Shown here in pieces: positions 33,356 to 39,419 of a stretch of 39,419 nt of DNA. Location of the stretch: NCBI GenBank assembly GCA_902599335.1, contig CACKFA010000005.1:1-39419 (forward strand), read 5' to 3'. The notes beneath the pieces are model-generated. The model did not search any database, was not told the DNA's origin, and saw only the letters and a list, made by a program, of their open reading frames with translations. Every line of letters starts with the position of its first letter. Position 1 is the first letter of the stretch. Source of the stretch: an uncultured Pelagibacteraceae bacterium. GTDB lineage: Bacteria > Pseudomonadota > Alphaproteobacteria > Pelagibacterales > Pelagibacteraceae. Both the position numbers and the translations under genes were made by a program.

Positions 33356-34503
33356 AGATCAGCTCTAATAGTAGAAAGAGCTATTATAATTAGAAAAATT
33401 AAACATATTAAATTCATAGTTTTCCAGCTAGTTAAGCTAAGAAATACTCCAGCAGACAAACTGGCTAATGCTTGTATAGAATAAACAATTAAATCATTAT
33501 ACCCTTGAGCTCTAAATTTTTCTTCTTCTCTGTAACACAAAACAAGTAAGCTTGTTCCTGAAATGAATAAAAAATTCCACCCTAGCCCCAGAAAAATAAG
33601 TGCAACCATATAGTTAATATAATTCTGTTCAAATAAACTGGTAATAATTGTGACTAAAAACAATAAAACTCCCACATACATTATTTTACTATGACCAAAC
33701 CTTTTAATTAAATTTCCCGTAACTAGTGAAGGTAAAAACATGGCTGCTATATGAAGCTGAATAACAAATCCAGTCTTGCTTAAACTTATTTTCTCCATCA
33801 GATGCATACTTATAGGAGTTGCTGTCATTAAAAAAGTCATTACTGCATAGGCAAAAGCTGAAGCTACGAGCGCCTGTAGAAATCTAGGTTGAGAGATAAG
33901 CTCAAAAAAACTTCTACCAGTTTTATATTGATTGCTAGATATCGTTTTTGGTTCCTGATAAAAAATTAAAAATATTGTTGATGAGATAGATAAAATGGCA
34001 AGTGCAATATAAGAACCTGCATACATATGATTTGAGATAAGTCCTTTAGAAATGTTTGCAATGTTTGGACCAATAAACGCCGAACCTATTCCTGCTAACA
34101 AAATGATAGAAATTGCTTTTGGTGCATAATCCTTGTCCACAACCTCCACTGCTGCAAAACGATATTGATGGCTAAAAGCTATTCCTCCACCAATTAAAAA
34201 GCATCCTAAATTATATAAGACAAAACTTTCTATAATTATAGAGTATGCAGTTAAAAGAGATGCAAAACATGTACCTATTGATGCAAAAATAAAACCTAAT
34301 TTTCGTCCAATTATACTCATTAGCTTTGCAGCAAAAAAAGCAAATAACGCAATTCCAACAACTGACAAAGCCATTGGAAGAGTAGCTAAAGATTTTATTG
34401 GACTAAATTTTGAACCAATTATACCACTTAAAAAAACGGTGACCGGTGCAGCTGTAAAAGCAAAAATCTGGCTTAATATAAGTAACGAAAGATTTTTATT
34501 CAT
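33334..34503 (-). CDS. MFS transporter
   Basis: Major facilitator protein of 389 residues with about twelve hydrophobic helices. The loop 2-3 region has IGRKLG (residues 65-70), a remnant of the GxxxD/RxGRR motif. A charged central loop (FYQEPKTISSNQYKTG) separates the two halves. It is the last gene of the minus-strand Liv operon and overlaps the micro-ORF stop by one base (TAATG). It could export a breakdown product or a toxic analog; the sequence does not show the substrate. Its stop codon lies in the loop of a terminator shared with livK. Confidence 0.85.
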   Translation of the reverse strand: MNKNLSLLILSQIFAFTAAPVTVFLSGIIGSKFSPIKSLATLPMALSVVGIALFAFFAAKLMSIIGRKLGFIFASIGTCFASLLTAYSIIIESFVLYNLGCFLIGGGIAFSHQYRFAAVEVVDKDYAPKAISIILLAGIGSAFIGPNIANISKGLISNHMYAGSYIALAILSISSTIFLIFYQEPKTISSNQYKTGRSFFELISQPRFLQALVASAFAYAVMTFLMTATPISMHLMEKISLSKTGFVIQLHIAAMFLPSLVTGNLIKRFGHSKIMYVGVLLFLVTIITSLFEQNYINYMVALIFLGLGWNFLFISGTSLLVLCYREEEKFRAQGYNDLIVYSIQALASLSAGVFLSLTSWKTMNLICLIFLIIIALSTIRADLKKNPSN

Positions 34504-34574
34504 TAAAAGAATAAATACTTATCGGCCATATACAAAGCCCAAGCAGCAGCAGCACCCAATATAATATATTTCAT
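34503..34574 (-). CDS. 23-residue membrane micro-protein
   Basis: An ATG at 34574-34572 opens a 23-codon frame, MKYIILGAAAAWALYMADKY followed by LFF, ending in a TAA that overlaps the MFS ATG by one base (TAATG). It starts only five bases after the livM stop, so it fills the only gap in an otherwise coupled operon. Residues 3-16 form one short hydrophobic helix. Coupling at both ends is the same pattern as for the real genes around it, which supports translation. It may be a small regulatory or assembly subunit for the LivHM or MFS protein, or merely a coupling cistron. I know no named family. Confidence 0.55.
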   Translation of the reverse strand: MKYIILGAAAAWALYMADKYLFF

Positions 34575-34579
34575 TATGT

Positions 34580-35950
34580 TTACTTTATTTCTATTTTTTC
34601 AGGAAGTATACCTTTAGGTCGATACCTCATTATAAACAACAACCCTAATCCCATAAGTAAAAATCTGAAATAAGGAACACTTTCTATTAAGTGAGCTTTA
34701 AGTGCATTTGTTTCAGGAATTCCCGCTGTGAAAAAGTTTATTAAGAATAATGATATTGGTGCAGCTTCAATCCATAAAAACCAAACAACAAATCCTCCTA
34801 AAATTGCTCCAAAATTATTTCCACTTCCTCCAACAATTACCATCACCCAGATTAAAAAAGTATATCTCATAGGTCTATAACTTCCTGGTGTAAATAATCC
34901 ATCCTGAGTAACCAACATTGCACCAGCAATTCCAACTATAGCTGAACCTAAAATAAAAATTAATAAATGTTGCTTAACAACATTTTTACCCATTGCATTT
35001 GCAGCTTCCTCATTATCTCTAATTGCTCTCATCATTCTTCCCCAAGGAGAATAAAGAGCTTTTTGAGTTAAAATTAAAAGAATAATTACTACTACTAAGA
35101 ATAATCCTGAATAACACAGTTTTACAAATACTGATGAACCTTCAATAACAAGTTGGTTTAAAGCAGCTTGTCTATCAGCTAAATTCTCAATTACACTTAA
35201 TTTTCCTACATTAAACTTTTCAACTAATTTAATAAACCAATCAGTTGTTTGAAGATCTACTTCATAAGGTGCAGGTCTTTTTAATCCAATAACATTTTTA
35301 ACTCCTCTTGTGAGCCAATCTTCGTGTTTAATAATTGCAATAACAATTTCAGAAATAAGAAGAGTAGCAATAGCTAAATAATCTGCTCTAAGACCAAGTG
35401 CAACTTTTCCAACTATAAATGCTAAACCCCCTGCAAAAAGAGCTCCAACTATCCAAGAAAATATAATTGGTAATCCAAATCCTCCTAAGAAACCAGTTTT
35501 AGCAGGATCAACTGCTTCAATAGCTTCTATACCTGGCTCTGCAGAAAATCTAATTAGTAAAATACCTGAAATTATTATTGCAGCTATGCTGTATGTTCTG
35601 ATTTTTGATTTTTCAAATCTTTTTAAAATAAACCTTATAACTAATACCATTACTACTATCAGCCATAATGACATTAGAATATCGAAACCTCCTGCCCTCC
35701 AGGCTTCTTGAACAGGATCGACAGATATCAATACTGCAGCTAAACCACCTAAAGCTGTATAACCCATAATTCCAAAATTAATTAAACCAGCGTACCCCCA
35801 TTGAATATTCGCACCCATTGTCATGACTGCAGAAATCAAACAAAGATTAAATATTGATAAAGCAATATTCCAAGACTGAAATATCCCAACCATTAGAATA
35901 AGCACCATCATGATGCTGTAAGCTGCAATTACATTTAGGTTTTTTCTCAC
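34580..35950 (-). CDS. livM: Branched-chain amino acid-type ABC permease LivM
   Basis: Inner-membrane permease of 456 residues, longer than typical LivM (about 300-425). Membrane segments at the start are followed by family blocks ANIQWGYAGLINFGIMGYTALGG (in part residues 47-60), GLRADYLAIATLLISEI and a cytoplasmic coupling loop PWGRMMRAIRDNEEAANAMG. Extra length comes from a loop of about 70 residues after the ALGLRADYLAIATL segment (residues about 210-275) plus additional helices near 95-135. It overlaps livH by four bases. It should pair with LivH, the two ATPases and the livK product. Confidence 0.9.
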   Translation of the reverse strand: MRKNLNVIAAYSIMMVLILMVGIFQSWNIALSIFNLCLISAVMTMGANIQWGYAGLINFGIMGYTALGGLAAVLISVDPVQEAWRAGGFDILMSLWLIVVMVLVIRFILKRFEKSKIRTYSIAAIIISGILLIRFSAEPGIEAIEAVDPAKTGFLGGFGLPIIFSWIVGALFAGGLAFIVGKVALGLRADYLAIATLLISEIVIAIIKHEDWLTRGVKNVIGLKRPAPYEVDLQTTDWFIKLVEKFNVGKLSVIENLADRQAALNQLVIEGSSVFVKLCYSGLFLVVVIILLILTQKALYSPWGRMMRAIRDNEEAANAMGKNVVKQHLLIFILGSAIVGIAGAMLVTQDGLFTPGSYRPMRYTFLIWVMVIVGGSGNNFGAILGGFVVWFLWIEAAPISLFLINFFTAGIPETNALKAHLIESVPYFRFLLMGLGLLFIMRYRPKGILPEKIEIK

Positions 35951-36957
35951 AATACTTTCCCCTTAAATATTCCCGATGGTCTATAAATTAAAACAATTAC
36001 AAGAATAGAGAACGATACAGCAAACTTGTAATCTGTTGACAGTAGCTGAACTAAACTATTTGGCTCCATACTTTCTGGTAAAACATACATAAAGAATTTT
36101 TTATATGCATAAGTGAGGAGTATTTCAGAAAAAGCAATTACATATCCACCTAAAAAGGCTCCAAATGGATTTCCAATTCCTCCAACAATTGCAGCAGCAA
36201 AAATAGGAAGCATATTATTAAAATAAGTAAAAGGTTTAAAACTTTTATCTAAACCATACAAAGCTCCACCAATTGTAGCTAAAATACCAGCAATAACCCA
36301 AGTAACTAAAACTATTTTTTTTGGATCAATACCTGATAGCAAAGCAAGATCTTCATTATCAGAATAAGCTTTCATACTTTTTCCAGTTTTAGTTCTATTT
36401 AAAAACCAAAATAATAAAGAGACTAAAACTATTGTTACAAAAATAGTAATCACTTGAGTAGATTTCAGTGCAAGACCTTCGTTTAAACCTGTCATCTCTT
36501 TAAATTCACGAGCTTTAATAATGAATTTTTCACCATCAAAAAATCTTCTATCACCAGGTCCAATTATAATTCTGACCACCGCTTGTGTTACAAACATTAC
36601 ACCAATACTCACCATTGCAAATTGAACTGGGGGGCTTTTTTGATTTCTGTAATACTTAAAGACAAACTTATCTATTAAAAGCATGTAAAATATCATGAAA
36701 ATTATTCCAAAAGGAATAGCCAATAAAGCAGTAGGTAAAACACCTAAAGAAACACCTAAAGATTGAAAATACCATGTAAATAAAATCGTTGCCATGGTCC
36801 CAAAAGACATCATGTCACCAGTTGCGAAGTTTGCAAATCGTAAAATTCCATAAATAAGTGTTACAAATATTGCACCCAGTGCTAACTGAGAACCATAAGT
36901 TAATGCAGGAATGAAAATATAATTTAATAAAAGAATTATTGCATTTACAAAATCCAT
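35947..36957 (-). CDS. livH: Branched-chain amino acid-type ABC permease LivH
   Basis: Inner-membrane permease of 336 residues with about eight helices. The family motifs are YGSQLALGAIFVTLIYGILRFANFATGDM (in part residues 21-45), the coupling loop GKSMKAYSDNEDLALLSGID, and the GGIGNPFGAFLGGYVIAFSE stretch near the C-terminus. It forms the heterodimeric channel with LivM, whose gene overlaps by four bases, and follows livF by one base. Gene order G-F-H-M is unbroken. The specificity of HAAT-type importers is set mainly by the binding protein. Confidence 0.92.
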   Translation of the reverse strand: MDFVNAIILLLNYIFIPALTYGSQLALGAIFVTLIYGILRFANFATGDMMSFGTMATILFTWYFQSLGVSLGVLPTALLAIPFGIIFMIFYMLLIDKFVFKYYRNQKSPPVQFAMVSIGVMFVTQAVVRIIIGPGDRRFFDGEKFIIKAREFKEMTGLNEGLALKSTQVITIFVTIVLVSLLFWFLNRTKTGKSMKAYSDNEDLALLSGIDPKKIVLVTWVIAGILATIGGALYGLDKSFKPFTYFNNMLPIFAAAIVGGIGNPFGAFLGGYVIAFSEILLTYAYKKFFMYVLPESMEPNSLVQLLSTDYKFAVSFSILVIVLIYRPSGIFKGKVL

Positions 36958-36958
36958 A

Positions 36959-37666
36959 TTACCCTCCCAAAAAAGAGCTTCTTACTCTTGGATCGTCTAA
37001 TAATTCTTTTCCAGTTCCTGAATAACGATTTTCTCCAGTCACTAGTACGTAGCCTCTATCTGAAATGCTTAGGGCTTGTTTTGCATTTTGTTCTACCATT
37101 AAGATAGCAACGTTTGTTCTTTTTACTTTAACAATATGATCAAATAATTCATCCATCACAATTGGCGATACACCAGCAGTTGGCTCGTCTAACATTAAAA
37201 CAGTGGGTTTAATCATTAAAGCTCGGCCTAAAGCTACTTGTTGTCTTTGACCTCCAGAAAGTTCACCAACTAACTGATTTCTTTTCTCTCTTAAAATTGG
37301 AAATAATTCATAAATTTCCTCAATTATATTTTTGATCTCATCCTCAATAAGAAATGCACCCATTTCTAAATTCTCTTCAACAGTCATCCCTGCAAAAACA
37401 TTTTTAGTCTGTGGCACAAAAGAAATACCTTGCTTAACTCGATCTTGAGGAGATAATTTTGAAATATCCTTACCATCAATCTTTACTGATCCAGACTTTA
37501 AATTCAGCAAGCCCAACATTGCTTTCATGGCAGTTGATTTACCAGCTCCATTAGGACCTAAAATAGAAACTATTTCACCTTTATTAACATTTACTGAACA
37601 CGAACTAATAATGTCAGGACCATTACCATAACCACCTGTCATTTCTATTCCCTCAAAATATGCCAT
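36959..37666 (-). CDS. livF: Branched-chain amino acid-type ABC ATPase LivF
   Basis: ATP-binding subunit of 235 residues. Walker A GPNGAGKST is at 37-45, the signature is in ELSGGQRQQVALGRAL, Walker B is VLMLDEPTAGVSP, and the H-loop is replaced by the family-typical MVEQNAKQAL (glutamine-containing) segment. The QGISFVPQTKNVFAGMTVEENL block is LivF-specific. It overlaps the upstream livG stop by one base (TAATG) and precedes livH by one base. It forms the ATPase heterodimer with LivG. Confidence 0.93.
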   Translation of the reverse strand: MAYFEGIEMTGGYGNGPDIISSCSVNVNKGEIVSILGPNGAGKSTAMKAMLGLLNLKSGSVKIDGKDISKLSPQDRVKQGISFVPQTKNVFAGMTVEENLEMGAFLIEDEIKNIIEEIYELFPILREKRNQLVGELSGGQRQQVALGRALMIKPTVLMLDEPTAGVSPIVMDELFDHIVKVKRTNVAILMVEQNAKQALSISDRGYVLVTGENRYSGTGKELLDDPRVRSSFLGG

Positions 37667-38454
37667 TAATTTGTATCCTTTAATTTTGATCCTCTTCCAA
37701 GATAGCTTTCGATAACTTTCTCATCTTTTTTTGCTTCTTCAACACTTCCTTCAAACAAAACTGATCCCTCAGCCATAACAATTACTGGATCACATAATCT
37801 TCCAATAAAATCCATATCGTGTTCAATCATACAAAAAGTATAACCTTTATCTTTATTTAACTTTTCTATTGCAGTTCCAAGATCTTTTAACAAAGTTCTG
37901 TTAACTCCAGCCCCTACTTCATCTAATAGTACTAATTTTGCATCAACCATCATGGTTCTTCCAAGTTCTAATAATTTCTTTTGTCCACCTGAAAGATTTC
38001 CAGCTAGCTCATTTGATAAATGTCCTAAATTTAAAAATTCAACAACTTCTTTTGCTTTTTCTTTAACCACAGCTTCTTCTTGTGCAACTAAACCTGGTTT
38101 AAATAATGCAGTCATTATTTTTTCACCAGATTGATTTCCAGGAACCATCATTAAATTTTCTAAAACAGATAAATTTGAAAATTCGTGTGCAATTTGAAAT
38201 GTTCTTAATAACCCTTTAGAAAATAATTCATATGATGGAACATCAGTAATATTTTCATCATCAAAAACAACATTGCCACCAGAGGACTTTAAGTTTCCAG
38301 CAATTAAATTAAATAAAGTTGTTTTACCAGATCCATTTGGTCCAATAATACCTGTGATTGTTCCTCTTTTAACTTTTATTGAACAATCTGAAACTGCAGC
38401 TAATCCACCAAAATATTTACTTAAATTATTAATCTCTAAAATATTGTCGGACAT
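37666..38454 (-). CDS. livG: Branched-chain amino acid-type ABC ATPase LivG
   Basis: ATP-binding subunit of 262 residues. Walker A GPNGSGKTT is at 38-46, the signature is LSGGQKKLLELGRTMM (the KLLELGR form is LivG-typical), and Walker B is LVLLDEVGAGVN. Here the proline after DE of the usual DEP is valine. CMIEHDMDFI supplies the switch histidine. The KGLLRTFQIAHEFSNLSVLENL block is LivG-specific. It lies five bases after the ProC-like gene, so uptake and that reductase are cotranscribed. Confidence 0.92.
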   Translation of the reverse strand: MSDNILEINNLSKYFGGLAAVSDCSIKVKRGTITGIIGPNGSGKTTLFNLIAGNLKSSGGNVVFDDENITDVPSYELFSKGLLRTFQIAHEFSNLSVLENLMMVPGNQSGEKIMTALFKPGLVAQEEAVVKEKAKEVVEFLNLGHLSNELAGNLSGGQKKLLELGRTMMVDAKLVLLDEVGAGVNRTLLKDLGTAIEKLNKDKGYTFCMIEHDMDFIGRLCDPVIVMAEGSVLFEGSVEEAKKDEKVIESYLGRGSKLKDTN

Positions 38455-38459
38455 TTGAT

Positions 38460-39227
38460 TTATTTGTTTAGTCTTCTGTGAATACTATTTAAAGTTTTTT
38501 CTAGAGATTTATAAAAACCTGCTTTAGTTAATTCTTTCACACCTTGTTCATTTAACCCTTTTGGCGTTTGAGACTCTTTTACTAAATTCTTTAAATTTTC
38601 TTTTGAATTTACTACAGCATCTTCAGATAAAGCTAAAAATAAAGAAGTAATATATTTTTGAGCATTATTTCTTTTTACCCCTCTTTTTACCAACCAATCA
38701 GTCATTACTCTCAACATCTCATAAAAAGGCGCCATCATGCCAGAAGTTGACCAAAAATTTATAGAAGATTTTTCATTTTTAATTTCTACAGTTGTGCCCA
38801 AGTTATTGAAAAACGCTTTAACTTTTGAATTAGGTGGACAAATAGGTACAGGACCTTTCTTTAATGAAATTGGAGGTAGAGGTATTGCTCTTACAATTTT
38901 TGCTTTTACTTTAATTGCTTTCTTTAATTGAGATAAAGTAATTGTTGAAATAAAACTAACAACTGTTTGGGTCGATTTAAATTTTAAATCTTTAATAATT
39001 TTTTCACCAACAGTAGGTGTAACAGATAAAAATACCCAATTAGATTGATCTACAATTTGTTGATTATCCTTGGCAATAACTATTTTTTTAAACTTTCTTT
39101 TTAACCCAAGAGCTATTTTTTTATTTCTTGGAGAAATAATAATTTTTTTATAGTAAATTTTTGATTTACATATTCCAGTAATCACTGAAGCTGCAATTTT
39201 TCCAGTACCAATAAAACCTAAATTCAT
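38460..39227 (-). CDS. Pyrroline-5-carboxylate reductase-like NAD(P) oxidoreductase
   Basis: ProC-family protein of 255 residues. The Rossmann motif is GFIGTGKIA (4-12), with the dimerisation domain from about 150 to the end. Two signatures of true P5C reductases are altered: the MPN substrate loop reads RAIPLPP (near 113-119), and the C-terminal SPGGTT motif reads TPKGLN. The serine and threonine that contact the ring carboxylate in ProC are therefore not conserved. It may reduce another cyclic imine or imino acid. It is cotranscribed with LivGFHM (5-bp gap) and follows the partial dioxygenase gene by 32 bp, so it may act on the imported compound. Family is likely, the reaction uncertain. 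Confidence 0.75.
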   Translation of the reverse strand: MNLGFIGTGKIAASVITGICKSKIYYKKIIISPRNKKIALGLKRKFKKIVIAKDNQQIVDQSNWVFLSVTPTVGEKIIKDLKFKSTQTVVSFISTITLSQLKKAIKVKAKIVRAIPLPPISLKKGPVPICPPNSKVKAFFNNLGTTVEIKNEKSSINFWSTSGMMAPFYEMLRVMTDWLVKRGVKRNNAQKYITSLFLALSEDAVVNSKENLKNLVKESQTPKGLNEQGVKELTKAGFYKSLEKTLNSIHRRLNK

Positions 39228-39259
39228 AATTTTGGATACTTTATATTGATTATATTGAA

Positions 39260-39419
39260 TTAATTAACAAAAAAAGAACCTCTAATTCTTAGTAATTCTC
39301 TGCTTAATTCCTTGTTTTCTTTGAAGGGTTTTCTTCCATGAAGCCAGAAATAATTATTTGCAATCACAGAGAATCCAACAGGTAATTTTGTAATTATTTT
39401 ATTTTTACTTTCCTCTAAT
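39260..39419 (-). CDS. Partial TauD-like Fe(II)/2OG dioxygenase (C-terminus)
   Basis: An open frame enters from the window edge and ends with TAA at 39262-39260, giving the last 52 residues. YFWLHGRKPF supplies a distal iron histidine (fragment residue 27), and RELLRIRG supplies an arginine suited to 2-oxoglutarate binding (residue 44 or 46). Both are at the spacing seen at the C-terminus of TauD/CsiD-type dioxygenases. The gene is the first visible member of the ProC-LivGFHM-MFS operon, 32 bp upstream of the ProC-like gene. Its full length and substrate cannot be judged. Confidence 0.6.
   Translation of the reverse strand, partial: LEESKNKIITKLPVGFSVIANNYFWLHGRKPFKENKELSRELLRIRGSFFVN

Noticed and set aside
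1..39419. tRNA genes, CRISPR arrays, insertion sequences, prophage or att sites
   Set aside because: Gaps are too short for most of these and none shows cloverleaf, direct-repeat array, transposase or integrase signals.

Overview
The window is AT-rich, almost gap-free DNA from a marine alphaproteobacterium of the SAR11 (Pelagibacter-like) type. This rests on the strong A/T codon bias, intergenic gaps of 0-60 bp with many 1-4 bp start/stop overlaps, and a gene set of aconitase, many ABC uptake systems, DMT exporters and small catabolic operons. I see no tRNA, rRNA, CRISPR array, insertion sequence, prophage gene or frameshift. The assignment is by gene content and composition; no ribosomal marker is present.

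Layout. (1) 21-3632, minus: csaA-lysE-acnA, tightly coupled. (2) 3657-8671: an ArgE-like M20 deacetylase; a minus-strand aldehyde dehydrogenase/ureohydrolase pair suited to guanidino compounds; an exported HExxH protein; a membrane-anchored cyclophilin. (3) 8675-17417, minus: an EutA-like racemase-fold protein and a DoeA/creatinase-like M24 hydrolase lead a PotA-D-B-C-type ABC importer, followed by a bifunctional beta-oxidation enzyme. (4) 17477-20738, plus: DMT exporter, beta-hydroxyacid dehydrogenase and a second aldehyde dehydrogenase. (5) 20722-24219: a gamma-butyrobetaine-hydroxylase-like dioxygenase and an adducin-type class II aldolase, divergent from an orphan ProV-type ATPase and a betainyl-CoA-thioesterase-like hotdog protein. 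Together they suggest quaternary-ammonium chemistry. (6) 24260-26178, plus: DMT exporter coupled to an IPNS-like Fe(II)/2OG oxygenase. (7) 26183-33301, plus: a new promoter and a structured leader, then LLM flavin oxidoreductase, Xsc-like ThDP enzyme, AA_synth (DUF1185) protein, alpha/beta hydrolase, aldehyde dehydrogenase and a branched-chain-type binding protein. (8) 33334-39419, minus: a partial Fe/2OG oxygenase, a ProC-like reductase, LivG-F-H-M, an unlisted 23-residue membrane micro-ORF and an MFS transporter. The MFS gene converges on the binding-protein gene at a shared terminator.

How the genes work together. Most of the window is scavenging: each importer or binding protein sits beside a small set of enzymes. 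The most unusual part is region 7. A perfect TATAAT directly after an upstream stop codon gives an ~88-nt leader whose last hairpin buries the whole Shine-Dalgarno sequence of the LLM gene. The upstream part folds into a rod with an AACTCG internal loop that resembles, from memory, the folE/THF-II riboswitch. This looks like a regulated catabolic operon of unknown substrate. Two other signals stand out. Both solute-binding-protein genes carry a perfect 12-bp GTTAAC-centred palindrome 13-14 nt before the start codon. The livK promoter has a palindrome filling its spacer.
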